DNA of 64,000 nucleotides, taken from Ctenosaura bakeri (Eukaryota; Chordata; Lepidosauria; Squamata; Iguanidae). Under the pieces are notes generated by a model that worked only from the letters and a program-made list of their open reading frames with translations, made no database searches and was not told where the DNA came from. Below, piece by piece: positions 45,990 through 57,895 of the stretch (positions are counted from its first letter, which is position 1; each line of letters starts with the position of its first letter). The stretch spans positions 62,001 to 126,000 of the forward strand of contig CAOLHI010002120.1 of NCBI GenBank assembly GCA_948474755.1, written 5' to 3'. Both the position numbers and the translations under genes were made by a program.

Positions 45990-46915
45990 CTACGTGCCTC
46001 CATGTATTAGCAGAGGGATCTGGATAGCAAATCAAAATTGACAAGGAGATGGTCAGGTACCACCTTGTTAATCTAAATGAGTACAGATCTGGGGGGTCAG
46101 GTGAACTACATCTCAAAGTACTGAGAGAACTTGGTGATATATCATCTGCACCTCATTGCACTGTTTGAGAAATCACGGAGGCCATGTGAGGTTCAAGAAG
46201 ACTGGGGGAGGGCAAACATTATCCTTCTCTTCCAAAAAAGTATAATAAAACAAAACAAAACTCCAGGAAACTACTGACCAGTCAGCCTGACCTCAATACC
46301 GGGAAAAATATTACAATGAATTATAGAAGAGTCTGTTTGCAAGTATCTAGATGACCATGCCAGTAGTAGGAGCTGGCATGGGCTTGTCACGAACAAATCC
46401 TGCCAACTTATCTCTAATCTCTTTTCTCTCTCTCTCTCTTGATTGGGTTACTAGTTTTGTACTTGATGGAAATTTTGTAGATCTCATTTATCTGGGTTAC
46501 AGCAAAGCACTTCATAAAGTCCCCCATGATATTTTGATTAGTAAACTGATTAAATGTGAAATAGATGGGAACACTGTTGGATGGATCTATAATTGGTTGG
46601 AAAATGGTGTTCAAAGAGTCATCATCAATGGTTGTGCTTCACACTGGAGAGAAGTCTTGAGCTGAGTGCTGCAGGGTTCTGTCCTGGAGCTGACAATCAT
46701 CAATGTTTTTACCAGTGACTTAGATGAGGGGTTAGAGGGCATCCTTATCTAGTTTACAAATGATACAAAATTGGGAATGGTAGCTTGCACATAAGAAGAT
46801 AAGAACAGAATGTAAAAGGACCTTGATAAATTAGGAAATTAGACTGAAACAAATAGAATGAAATTCAACAGGGTCTAAAAATCTAAAATTCTACATTTAG
46901 GCCACAATCAAATGT
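45990..46915 (+). pseudogene. CR1 LINE, RT domain fragment
   Basis: In shifting frames the + strand gives VDLIYLGYSKALHKVPHDIL then ISKL (RT block with SKAFD-type motif degraded to SKALH), WIYNWLENGVQRVIINGCAS, and SAVLQGSVLELTIINVFTSD-like sequence (GCTGCAGGGTTCTGTCCTGG) corresponding to the GVPQGSVLGPLLF block. GGTCCACACTTAGG-like wording at 46895 matches the start of the copy at 24165, so together the two cover most of ORF2. 3' truncated. Confidence 0.8.
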
Positions 46916-47364
46916 ACACATATGCACACTTATTAGGATGAGGCGTGTCACCCCCAGCGGTGGGAGACCTTGAGGTCTTCCAGCAGTGTCAGTGTCTCTT
47001 TAGAAAGGCGAGGAATTAAAGCTGCGAGACAGAGGTAACCACAGGACCTTTTCGCCTGTGTATACTGGTACTAACTGTGAGAAACCAGTTGAGAATCAAA
47101 AGAATGATTTTAGTGGGGGATTCATGGACACACACAAGCAATCAAGCAGTCTCATGAATCATACAAGGCAAGTGAAGGGAAAGGAGAGAAAGGTTGGATA
47201 GTGAGAGATTGTAGGGTGAAGTGGGTGATAATTACCATTCCAGAAGCAGAAGATTGAAGTGAGATGGCTCAAACAAGAGTTTAAGGATAGTGTAGAGCAT
47301 GAGAACCAGGGAACCAATGGACAGAGTGACATGCCAGCATGCGTCCAAGGTACTATGCATTTTT
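46916..47364. other. Unclassified, possibly repeat
   Basis: GC-richer patch with GAGGCGTGTCACCCCCAGCG and AAAGGCGAGGAATTAAAGC. No structure that allows assignment. Confidence 0.3.
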
Positions 47365-48790
47365 TCTTCCAGCATGGGGATGCAAGGCAACTTACAACAA
47401 GACTAAAGCAAGATGAGCTTAAAACCTGATAAAAAATTATTTAAACACTTAACAGTAAAGTTAAGCATACAGGATTCATACCTTTTCAGAGGTGTTCCTG
47501 CAATCAATTCATCTTTAAATGTACGTTTGATAGGTTTTGGCTACTAGTAAATGGGAGAACAGAGAAGGGACCAGCTGACTTTCCTGTGAAAGGGAATTCG
47601 ACAGCCTGGGAGGAGCCATGCTTGCCTTGAGGTGCATGTCCTCATCATTTGAACTCAAGGATCTTAAGATTCTGGCAAGTTCATAAAGCAAGATAACCTT
47701 TTCAGATAGTTTGGAGCGAAGCCATATAGAAATTTAAAGATCATAACCATTGTGAATTGTGCCTGGGAACAAAGCCATAGCCAGTGAAGCTCTTTCAGCA
47801 AGGGAGTCATATGTTTCCTGTAACTGGCCCTAGTCAGCATTTTTGACCAGCTGAAGTTTCAAAATACTCTTATCAAAACAGGAACCATCCCCTTCTCTGA
47901 ATGGTGAAAGGTGAGAGCTTAGTTCATCCTGGGAGAATATAAAAAAAGCACTGACCCCCTTTAGTCTCTCAGTACTCCTTTGAGGGAAACATCCATGAAC
48001 ACCACAGCCACTGCCATTTTCCCACCTATGCATTCAAAAAAGCCAGAAGTGACACTGGGGTGGAGAGAGTAGAGAGGTTTGGTGTTTCTTCTGGGTTCCC
48101 CTGGGACAATCTGAGCTCTCGCCCTTTACCATTCTACTCAGAGAAGGGAATAGTTCTTTTTTAAAAAATAAGAGTACAGTACAGTACTTACATTAACCTG
48201 TGGATAAGTTTTTAGTCAATTTTTTTAGTGAAATTATTTGACTAAAATTTCAAGACTTATAAATGAGAAATGTACAGTAGTTTCCAAAGGCAGCTGCGCA
48301 TACAATGTGTTAACAGTATTCCCAACATGATGTAATCAAGGCATATGTCACTGTAGCCATACCAGATCTCTCTCTAGCAATGGGTGTAGTTACTGCACTA
48401 GTTTTAACTGTGCAATTGCAGTCCTGGACACTGCTGACACTCATGGCTGAATTTAGGCACATACAGAAAATGAAAGACTGAGATTTCAGGGGATGTGTGA
48501 CCTCATCCAACATAGGTTGAATCCCTATTCCCTGATCTGCCTTTTAGCTGACCAGAAACATCTCTGCCATTTCCAACTTAAGCTTCAGTTTCTTCATCCT
48601 CATCAAGCCCATTGATGACAGAAGATACTGGTTCAGTACCAAAAGAGCTTCCATGGAATTAGATGGAAAAGAGTAATAGAGCTGGGTTTCATCAGCATAT
48701 TCATAACTGAAGAGAAAGATCTCTGAGCATATCCTACCTTCCTTTCTTGGGCACCAAATTTTTACATCCATCATGCTTTCTGCTCACCTT
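47365..48790 (-). pseudogene. L2-like LINE, RT and 3' region, degraded
   Basis: Minus strand at 48700-48550 reads YEYADETQLYYSFPSNSMEA then LLVLNQYLLSS, clearly the RT catalytic block with YADD changed to YADE, followed by KKLKLKLEMAEMFLVS (usual form NKLKLNPDKTEVLLVS). Left of it lies 3' UTR-like sequence (CCTGGGAACAAAGCCATAGC, GAGTCATATGTTTCCTG, GGGGATGCAAGGCAACTTAC). Stops and shifts are frequent. Confidence 0.68.
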
Positions 48791-49577
48791 TTATTCCATT
48801 GGCGTATGGCCCCTTGCACTGTGGCATTGCACCATAGATTACTATGTGTATCTTTGCATTATGTAACCTTCTATAATGCTGGAAGAGAATTTTGCTTAGC
48901 TTGGTTGTGCCCTGAAGAAAGCAATTGACAGCAAAGCAAGTTTGAGATCAAGCTACAAAAGGATTGTTCTAAACAACAGGGAGCAACAGAAATGAGTTTA
49001 AAAATGATTACAGATACTTTGCCAGACTCTTTTGAAGTGGATTTTACTTGTTATATGGATTTCTTTTTGAAGATACCATTTGGGAGAATTGAAAGGGGAG
49101 GGTTTCCACTGCCCACCTCTAACTTAGGAAAGCAGAATAGTCAGTGCAGGATAAAATATGGAGCAGCTGATGCCACTGACAGCAGTATAAGGAAGCATGA
49201 CTACTGAATGTTTTCTTCCAAAGCTTCATTGACAGTCCTCTGAAATTTTAAGGAAAATTTGAAAGCACTTAAAGCTGACAGCCAACATTTCCATCCCAAT
49301 GACTTCACATCTGAATAATATTAGCACCATAGCTGTCTCCCTACGCGCAACTGAAGAAAGAAGGAAACCCATTTGGATAGGTGTTCTCCCAAGGCTCATT
49401 GGCACAATCAGCTGTCATGAAACAAATATTCCTTTACTGGCAGTCATCTTTGACAAAACTAGATGAGAGGCAGAGCTCTCCGCTCATGAGTTGAGAGCTC
49501 TGGCATTATTAAAGGCTTTCTGTTTTTGTCTCTTCTGACTGTTTGCTATAGACCAGTAATACAGTCCTGAGCTTCTA
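48791..49577. other. Intronic, no recognisable feature
   Basis: No supported gene or repeat. Confidence 0.45.
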
Positions 49578-50007
49578 CAGGCATCCACCATTTATTTGAC
49601 CAGTTAGGGACCACAGCACTGTCAAAATCCAGAAATTTTCAAAATGCAGAACCCAGACTTTAAGGTGGCCAGGGCAGTGGTGAGGCTGCCATGAGCCAAG
49701 AAACTGGTGTATGTGGTTAAAAAACATGGATGGGAGAAGAAGAAGAGTGAGGGGGAGGCAGGTGGGATAAGGATGGGGGAGGCAGGTGGGATAAGGAAAA
49801 AGAAAAACTTCTGAATGAAGTATAAAATTCAAAATAAAAAAATAAAATAAAACTCACAATAATGATCCACCTCCTTTTCCGTCAGGGCAGAATGGGTGAG
49901 GTTTTGAGTGGGGTGGAATGTACAGAGTGAAAGACAGTAGTAGTTCTAGTTAGTGCCCAAAGAGCAGAACATCAAAAAAAGGACTGTCAAAAAGCAGGGG
50001 ATGCCTG
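49578..50007. mobile_element. Tigger/pogo-like non-autonomous element, 430 bp
   Basis: Ends CAGGCATCCACC-ATTTATTTGAC and (reversed) CAGGCATCCCCTGCTTTTTGAC-like sequence; the terminal nine bases agree exactly. TA flanks both sides (49576-49577, 50008-50009). The interior has a duplicated 20-bp block GGGGGAGGCAGGTGGGATAA at about 49751 and 49776. No transposase. Confidence 0.7.
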
Positions 50008-50009
50008 TA

Positions 50010-51915
50010 TACAGTTATGGGCAAAGTGTGGAATTAATTTAAAATACAGGTTGAAGAGCAAACTTGCTTAGCTGGGAAAAATGTAAAAAACTGTCCACAC
50101 AGTTCAAACATAATGGATAGAGACACATATTCCAATGATAGCAACATGTCGTGTTTGTGGACTGAATAACCTCAGAGACAGAGTTCACCAACAGTTCCAT
50201 GAAGGGCTAGATCTGCTTTCTGGTCCCTTCCAAGTATGGGCTTCTACTTTTGACACCACACTTGTATGCTAAACTCTAGGAGAGAGCTATTGACTCTCAG
50301 GAATGGATCTTGGATGCCTCCACTGAACAGGAAGCTTCTGTGGAAGCTTCCCTAACTAGAGAGCTTCTTCTCAGAAGAAGCAATGCAGAAAAAAGCAGTG
50401 ACTTAAGAAAAAGGCACAAGTCTCTTAAGAAACCCAGAGGAAGTTCTTGAGAGGAAGATACTGCCAAGGGTTTTCTCTGGCCAGGCTATAAAACTCTGAC
50501 AGTTGCTCCAGGCAGTGCTGGGGCAACAGTCTCTTACCGTCATTGCAGGATTGTTAGTCATAGTCCTGAATTCAAGGTAATATTTTCTAGGCCAGTATCT
50601 CCTGTACCGTCCAAGGTCCAGAATTTGCTCAGCTCCAGATGTGTACTGGTTAGCCGTCTTATCTTGTGCCTGCTCACTTGAGTTGCTCTCTTGCTCAAAT
50701 GATGAACTTTTATGACACTGTGAGCAAAAAAGGGGGAAAAAGTCTTACTGTAATATACAAAAATAGATAAGAAAGGAAGTGAGTGGAAAAAATGTACCTA
50801 AATATATGTAGTATCTTTTAATGTATATAGAATACTATCTGCACTGAAATTAAACTCATGATAATTATCCATTAGTTGGCTGGCCTTTCCTTTTTTACAA
50901 TTTCCTAGAACAACATTGGTACGTCACGTTGTGGACAATACACAGTTTTGGCCAGGCTGCCAACACAACTGCTATTTTTAATACTTTTTAATGCTAGACT
51001 TTGCAAGCAATGAGCCCTATCTCTGAAAAAGCTATTGGAGAATTTTCCCCCATGTCATCTGCACTGTGGAGAAATTCTTTGAAACTGTTCCCTCAACCAT
51101 TCCTTTATCCCTAAATAGAGTGGAGAATTTTGAGACTCAGGTATAGTTGTGAGGTGACGACCTGCTCTTTTAACTCAGAAGGCAAAGAACTTCATAAAAT
51201 ATGGCCTCCTATTTATGAAAAACTTGACTATTTTACAAGAGAAAGTTATATATTCCTTAATAAGACAGGAGGTTTCTTATCATTTTCCATGAGGTAATTT
51301 AGGACAAGAGCTGGTTTCTTGCTCCTTGCCATGTTGTGGTCCATCTGTTAAAGTGCCATATGGATCTATCTTTGAAGAAAGGTTTCCCTTGGCACATGCT
51401 TCAGTAGAACTCAACTGTCACGCAGTCCATCTGCTTCCTGCTACTGGGTTGATAGAGTCTTCCATTAGGTGCCAGAGCAATGCACTGTTGTCATTCTTAA
51501 TTTATAAGGCTTGTGAAAGTTGCACAAGAGGGATTTTAAAGGAATGAAGCAGTCCATTTTGTCACTCCATTACAACCACCCTTTTTTCTGTATCGTTAGT
51601 GCCTAAAGAAAGAGGGAAGGAAAATGCACAAAAGGAAAACAGAGTCAAAATAATGGGGAATGTGAAGCTAGTTTTGCTTTTGAATTTAGGGCGTTTAGAG
51701 AAAACAGGATGTAAAATCATTGATCTTCATCCTATAACTGTTCCTTGTGACTAAGACTAGTTGAAATCAATTGAAGTTCAATTACTTCCAGTGGGATGTG
51801 AGTTACACCTAACTAACTGGGTAGTGAGCCTTGGATTTAACAAGGTAATTCTTAATGAAGATGTTTCTGTTTTAATTAATCAAGAGACTTGAGATTTTTT
51901 TTTTTTCGTCTTCAG
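50010..51915. other. Intronic, no recognisable feature
   Basis: No classifiable repeat. It ends with the T-rich tract that precedes the exon-like segment at 51916. Confidence 0.45.
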
Positions 51916-51990
51916 GAAGGATATATGAAGATTGAACTTCCAAATATGAAAACCCTTTTTCCCAAGCACAAAAGTAAATTCTTATTACAG
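51916..51990 (+). other. Exon-like 75-bp segment, possible cassette or cryptic exon
   Basis: This segment has a strong acceptor (about 13 T residues, then CGTCTTCAG) and a usable donor (TTACAG|GTAATC). It is open in phase 0 to phase 0 and would read EGYMKIELPNMKTLFPKHKS then KFLLQ. Splicing from the AGBL1-like exon ending at 30279 would keep frame. The peptide matches nothing I recognise, and an insertion directly after the catalytic-Glu exon would fall inside the enzyme core. A cryptic or alternative exon, or chance, are all possible. Only transcript data can settle it. Confidence 0.25.
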
Positions 51991-52139
51991 GTAATCATTA
52001 TCATAAAATATGGTCCCCTCATCATTACACATGGTGTTCTGTTGACTTCTGATGCATGTCAGTGTCTGTGACACATGGAGCTTATAGTCAAAAATTTGAG
52101 AAATTTTGTTTCATCATAGAATTGTACACTTGCTTTTGG

Positions 52140-52332
52140 TAGATTGTTGTTTGCCTTCAAGTTGTTGCTGATGGATTGTGATCCTAAGGCAAACCTATCA
52201 CAGGGTTTTCTTGGCATGATTTGTTCAGAGAGGGTTTGCCATTGCCTTTGTCTAAGAGTGAGAGAGTGTAACTTGCCCAAGAAACCAGTGGGTTTTCCAT
52301 AGCCAAGTAAATTCAAACCCTGATCCTGTGTG
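52140..52332 (-). mobile_element. tRNA-derived SINE, minus orientation
   Basis: GATTGTTGTTTGCCTTCAAG, TTGTGATCCTAAGGC, AGGGTTTTCTTGGCATGATT, GAGAGTGTAACTTGCCCAAG; head partly lost beyond 52320. It lies 150 bp after the exon-like segment. Confidence 0.8.
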
Positions 52333-54280
52333 GTTATTCAGAGATATGCTTAATACAACATATTCTGGTGGGTGTTATAGGATTACTATACATCCACCAG
52401 AGAGGCACTTATTTTTGCATAAATGTACTTGTCTTTGGGCATACTATTTTTATAATCACCCTGAACATCAGGCAAGAGTCCTTTGCTTAACCTCAGACAG
52501 AATATAATATGCTTATGCTTTTGAAAACATTTTAAAATGAAGAAGAAAATGCTGGTGCTGATCTAATCATGGCAAGAGAGATATATTTGAAACTACTGTC
52601 ATAATAGAAGAGAATCCACATTGATATATTTTGTCTTGCTTTGTTTATTTCCTCTGGGATGCTGGGACCAAAATTTAATACCTAGTTTTATTCAGAATTG
52701 CATTAGGAACTTGGGAGAGAATTGTAGGATGAACAGTACATGGACAAGAAGGTCAAAACAAGATCTACAGCAGTTCATGCCTATGGTGTCATGTTGACTC
52801 ACCCTGAAAAAAAGTCTTTGAGCAGATGTTCACATTACAAATTAGTAGCCTGGCCATGTGTGTATCAGTCAATTCCATGTTGGAAAACAAAATAACACAA
52901 AAAAGATGAGTCTTTGGCTGGAATCCTCTTGGTGTCTTATGTGCATGGTGGAAAGTCTCCATTCAGTCAAGATTGTGGAAATAGAACTGTGCAGGAGGTG
53001 ACATTGTCCAGACCAATATGGATGTACAGTCAGATATACGTGTGTGTGTGCACATGTAGGTTCAGTTGAGCATCCAGTTAAGTATGCAGGTGTGCATTCA
53101 TTTGCATGAGTAGCACAGCCAGTGTGTAACCCCAACATGTGCAGATTTATGCTATACAACCCTGATTTAACACATAGCCCCCATCCTCAACATTTCACAG
53201 ATGAAAACCAGGACACACAGTGGGTTTCCATAGAGTATGGTCAGAGTGGTAAAACTTAAGAAATGAGGAAGAACACACAAGCTAGGAAAGACTGTGGAAG
53301 TTTGCCTTTGCCTGAGTCTACTGTGAAGGGCACTATTCTCCCCCTTTTCTCTCTTGCTGGCTGAATTAATGGAGTGCAAACTACTTTTGTACTTCGAACT
53401 CTGTTGGCAGCATTTGAAGTGACCTGAGGGCAAAGTGGGGAAATGGGAGTAGGAGAGAGACAGTGGGGGATTTTGGAAGCAGCTGAAAAAAGTGGGATGA
53501 CAGAGGATTCATTGGGTCTGTCCATGCCAAATCAGGATGGTTGGAGGGCATGGAAACATCTGAGCTTATATGTAAGTTGTTGAAAAAAGAAGAAGAAAAC
53601 CTGCACTCTTCTCTTGTAAACTTTTAGGGTGACACTTTGATGGTGGAGTGAGATAATTTTAGCCTTTGGAATTCAGTCTCTCTCCCTGGACTCTGTAGTT
53701 ACAGTAAAGTGTATTACTTTATGTACTTCGCAATGTGGTAAGCCAGGATTGTTGCATTTAGAGGCTTTGGATTTCTGGCCCAAAGTCCTGAAGACTCCCA
53801 CTGGGGAGAAACAGAAAGAAACTGGATAATGAAAGACAGCAGAATCACATTATATTAAGTTGGATAACTGTCCACCTGTTATATAATGAGCCCCTGAAAG
53901 AATAAATTATTGTACTTAGAATAATTTCCAGGAGATGAGAGATCCCTCTGGAATATTCAATGAGGCCTATTGACAGGGGCCTCTACATCAACTTTTCTCA
54001 ACTTGTTGCCCCCTCTACACACACACACACACATACACATACTAGCATATATATCTGGTGTTGCCCAGGATTTTATTTTCTCATAGGTAATAATAGAAAG
54101 ATTTGAGATCCTGTATCTCTAATTCCCCAAACTGTCTTGTCCAGTACCTGCAACTTTCCCCCATATTCCCCAATCCAATCTGCATTCAGAATTATTAACA
54201 TATAGTGGTTGGGTTCCTGAGGGAATACACTACCCTCCTCCTTGCTGCTAGGCCTCATCTCCATAGCAACCAATCTACTC
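52333..54280. other. Intronic; short AC repeat
   Basis: (AC)n at 54017-54036. Overlapping minus-strand frames at 52869-53525 have no motif. Nothing else supported. Confidence 0.45.
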
Positions 54281-54284
54281 AAGA

Positions 54285-54356
54285 GAGGCCCAGTAGCTCT
54301 CTGGCCAAGAATTCTAAAATCCCTTCCCTAAACTGCAAACCCCAGGATTCCATAGA
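54285..54356. mobile_element. Foldback MITE arm fragment
   Basis: AGAATTCTAAAATCCCTTCC then CTAAACTGCAAACCCCAGGA and TTCCATAGAATC match the right arms of the elements at 30955 and 13471. A single arm only. Confidence 0.55.
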
Positions 54357-54945
54357 ATCTTTGTCAAGATTCTCTCCCTGCCAAGCCTCAGCCAGCAAGG
54401 GAGGAGGGAGGTCAGGCATACCTGCAGGGAAAGTCCAAATACACCAAACACAAGGAAAACACAAGCCGAGCCAGGTCGAGGTCCAGTCCTAAGGCAGGAG
54501 ACACGAAGGCTGTGAAGGCTTGCTAGTAATTTGCTGCAAGCAAAGAGCAGCCACACCGGCAGACTTAAATAGCCGCTGTGAACAGGTGTTGCTTGTTATT
54601 GTTTCTTCAACCTAGTTCATGCAGTCTCCCTCTGAGCAGCCCATTTCAGCCTTCTTTGTGATTGAGAGCTGATGGGCACAGTGGCTGTAACTCTTCTGAA
54701 TCACTACTGGTTCCCTCTCTGTCATGAGCTGGTCAGGATAACTTTGTCTCTGTTTGACCTTCCAGTGTGGGGAATGTTTGCAAGTTGATTTGCTCACTCA
54801 CTGGCTCAGTTCGTGGCACAATCAGTTGCTCCCTGATCTCAGAGGCATCATCATTTATAACAATCTTCTTAGGCAGCCAATCAGATGAGGTCTTTTCCTG
54901 ACACAGCCAATCATATGAGGTCTTCTCATCTGACATAGACAAACA
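54357..54945 (-). mobile_element. LTR-like sequence, minus orientation (tentative)
   Basis: Read on the minus strand: two open frames (54942-54733 and 54797-54612) precede a TATA-like GCTATTTAAGTCT (54574-54562) and a GC-richer leader. A 30-bp direct repeat at 54874-54933 holds CAGCCAATCA twice. The layout (short ORF end, CCAAT-containing repeat, TATA box) would suit the end of an LTR retroelement. No paired LTR, primer-binding site or protein homology was found, so this is a guess. Confidence 0.3.
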
Positions 54946-55585
54946 AACAAACTTCGACTTTTATATATTAGTAGGTAGGTATGTACATGTATATTTGTAT
55001 ATATATATTTATGTGTGTGTGTGTGTATAACACATATGTACCCTATCTGTGTACAATATGACCAAAGGCAAAGATGATGGGCAGTACAGTATTAAACATG
55101 AGTGGTCACCACAATTTTGGAATGGCTAACCCCATATGTTACTGCCTCCATATTCTTGAGACAGAATTCTCTAGCCTTTATTTTTTTCTTTCTAAAGATG
55201 TATTTTTTGATGTCTATTCACCTCTGAGCTAAGAGTACTAAGGGTTTTGAACCTCTCCTATGTACATTTTTTAAAAAATAACTTTCATGTTTTAAGTAAG
55301 CAAACCTAGTCTTTCTGTGTTAAACCATGTTCAGTCATTTGAGCTGCTGAATGATTTTATTTTTCTTCAAAGTTTTTTTAAAAATTGTTTATATATCTAT
55401 CTGTGTATGTGTGTATGAGAGAGAGATTCAAAAGGATTTCTAGCATGTTTCTCCTGGATCCTATATATATATTAGAGTGATTAACAAACTAAAAAATATA
55501 TATAAAATGAATGAGACGTTTTGGTTTCTGCCTTCTTCAGTTGCTAAAGATGAAACTGAGCTGTATCCAGGATGACAGTTTGGAA
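54946..55585. other. Intronic; TG and AT microsatellites
   Basis: TATATA/GTGTGTGT runs at 54996-55026, 55389-55425 and 55461-55506. No gene. Confidence 0.6.
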
Positions 55586-56133
55586 ACGTGGTTCTCCAAC
55601 TGTGGGGTGAGATCTGGTGTGGGGTGGGTATTATAGTTACTCAAGTGGGGGGACAAGAAAATTCAGCGAGCAATTACAGCCAATGTGAAAAAGAAGGGCA
55701 AGCCTATGTGTGTAGGTATGCATGTGTGCACCTCTGAGGATTGACTGGTCTCTACAAAAGAGTAACACAAAGCATCTTCCCATTACACCTTCCTCCCACC
55801 TCAGACGTAGCAAATTGACTTCTCTTTTTTATGCTTTCCCACTCAGCTTCTCTGAATGTACAGTGCATGTGTGCAGCAGGTACATGCTCCTTAATTGCCA
55901 TGAGGCAGTTTCTTGGGTTGGGGGTGGGAGAGAAGTGAAGAGAGGAGGCAAAGAGTACAAAAACTCAAGGTTAAGATAGAAGGTGTGGGTGGCATGAAGG
56001 ACCAGAAAGAGACAGGGAGAGAGAGAGAGAGGTGCAGGACAGGACACAAGGGAGTGCAGTGTGGGCCAGGGGTGTACAACATCTTCACATAGATCTAAAG
56101 AGGATCACAGGGTAAAAAGTTTGAGAACCATTG
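55586..56133. mobile_element. hAT-type non-autonomous element, 548 bp
   Basis: Left end ACGTGGTTCTCCAACTGTGG; right end reversed CAATGGTTCTCAAACTTTTT. Flanks GTTTGGAA (55578-55585) and GTTTAGAA (56134-56141) agree at 7 of 8 bases, fitting a hAT 8-bp duplication. The interior has a (GA)n run at 56016-56030. No transposase frame. Confidence 0.72.
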
Positions 56134-56147
56134 GTTTAGAAAACTCT

Positions 56148-56240
56148 GGTCATTTCTGCACTAGCCTGTTATAGCGCAATGATTCCACTTTCAACATCCT
56201 CTGGAATCCTGGGGTTTGCAGTTTTGGGAGGGACCAGTGG
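56148..56240. mobile_element. Half of a GGCC-terminal foldback MITE
   Basis: GGTCATTTCTGCACTAGCCT, GTTATAGCGCAATGATTCCA and TCCTGGGGTTTGCAGTTTTG match one arm of 28178-28357. The second arm is missing. Confidence 0.72.
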
Positions 56241-56852
56241 ATCATTCTATTATCCTCTAGGATGAGTTCATGTTTTTAAGGTTATGAATCTAGAAATTCT
56301 CTCTTTTGTTCAAAATGCCTGAAGGAGATAGTGCTTCACTACTAAACAGGGACAAAGCTGAGAGTCTTATGAGTTGAAATGCCTGGCCACTCTTTGCCTT
56401 GGCTTCCTTGTCAGGATTGCTGACTTGTGATTCCTGAAGTTTGTATGTAGGCCTTTGGATGTTTTACAACAGGAAAAAAAATAATATTAAAATGATTCTA
56501 CTCTTCCCATCTGGGAGAGTTTACATGGAAGTAGAGGAAGCCATGCTTGTTGCTGCCCTAGAGGTCTCTTTTTCTCTCTTCCAGGTGGTGTTTTCTATAA
56601 GGAATGTCATGTGATAATGTTCAGCCAATAAAATGTGATGTTAAAAGCATCACAATGTCCCACATGTTGAAGCACAGCATGTTTGTGTCCACCATTTGAT
56701 CCTCAAGCTGGATGTGCCAATTTCACTGAACTTAGGAGAAGTTCTTTAAGAAAGCTGCAAAATAACTTAAACCAAAGTTTCATTTCAGTTTATTTTTGAA
56801 TTGGTGTTTAATGGTACCCCGGCTCTACTCTAAGTAGCTCGCTTGTATCTCA
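56241..56852. other. Intronic, no recognisable feature
   Basis: Nothing supported. Confidence 0.45.
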
Positions 56853-57228
56853 GACCATTTCCGCACAGGGCGAGGGAATTGCCCTGTGCTGCTACTTACT
56901 GGACTTCTTGGCTCCCCGGTCTGGTCCGCACTGCTCCAGAGCAGTGCATGCTCATCGCTCTGCACTGCTCTGGGGATGAAAATGGTGGCTTCTGGTTGGT
57001 CGAGGCTCTCCACCAACCACTGAAGCTTGCCAGCCTAAAGCCCACTCCCAGCAGATTGCAGGCTCACACTGGTGCAAGCCTGCAAATCTGCACCAGAGAG
57101 CGGGCACGGAATGGCACGCTCCGTGCTTTTGAAAAACCTGTTTTAAGTGATCTTTCAAAAGCACGCTTGACCACCACTTGGGGTCATTCCAGAGCGGGCT
57201 GAGGTGTGGATCTTATGTGGAAATGGCC
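56853..57228. mobile_element. GC-rich GGCC-terminal element, 376 bp
   Basis: Left end GACCATTTCCGCACAGGG; right end reversed GGCCATTTCCACATAAG. TCA flanks both ends (56850-56852, 57229-57231). The interior holds an inverted pair TTGCAGGCTCACACTGGTGC / AAGCCTGCAA and the hairpin GTGCTTTTGAAA ... TTTCAAAAGCAC. The blocks GGTTGGTCGAGGCTCTCCAC and GCCTAAAGCCCACTCCC reappear reversed in 60377-60832. Confidence 0.82.
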
Positions 57229-57769
57229 TCAGACTGGCCTTGCCCACCACAATTATCTAAGATCTTTTACAGCAGAGATGGAGAATCTTTAGTTTTTCAG
57301 ATGTGTTGGACTAAAGTTCGCATAATCCCCTGCCACTGAATGGATTGTATTGGGTTCTGGCAACTGTATCCAAAACCATTTGGAAGGCTTGCTTGTATAA
57401 AACCAAAGACTAACTGAAGATAACTTCTACATCTATGGAAGTCTGCCTTAAAGTGTCTCCAGGTATTACCTTAAGAACATAGGAAAAGGGAATAGGTGTG
57501 AATTGTGCAGCCTGCAGCCTGTGTGTGTCCCATAGGAACCTTTTGTACAACTCTTGTGCCCACAGGGATCCATCACCATCCCCCGAAAAGAATTTTCAGC
57601 CCCAAATGGAGAGTTGTAAATCCCTAGAAGTTTCCTGGTAGTTCAGTCCACCATTTAAATACTATCTGCTCACTATCACATCCTACTTAGGCCTTAGCAG
57701 CACTTTTGTGAAACTAAAAGTGGCCTTGCAATTACTTTTGATTTTCTGCAAATGGCAAATGACTGCCAG
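57229..57769. other. Intronic; decayed foldback MITE at 57285-57395
   Basis: ATGGAGAATCTTTAGTTTTT, TCAGATGTGTTGGACTAAAG and CCAAAACCATTTGGAAGGCT suggest a worn member of the GGACTACAACTC group. No gene. Confidence 0.4.
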
Positions 57770-57895
57770 CAAAAGACCAACAAGGAAAGGACGACCCTAC
57801 ATCTCCTACATATCTCCCAATCGTACAAGAAGCCTGGCTAACAGAACAGAGATTGGTAGCAGCATGCAGGAGTTTTGGAAGTGTGTTCATTCCAG
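57770..57895 (+). other. Exon-like 126-bp open segment with good donor
   Basis: An open frame (whose ORF extends left to 57708) includes KRPTRKGRPYISYISPNRTR and continues to EFWKCVHS, then meets CCAG|GTAAAT at 57892-57899. A candidate acceptor is GACTGCCAG at 57761-57769, preceded by a modest pyrimidine run. With these limits the segment is 126 bp, with phase 2 at both ends. That phase does not fit directly after the AGBL1 exon at 30279, which ends in phase 0. The basic, Ser/Arg-rich peptide would suit a carboxypeptidase C-terminal tail, but I cannot recognise a homologue. Confidence 0.22.
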
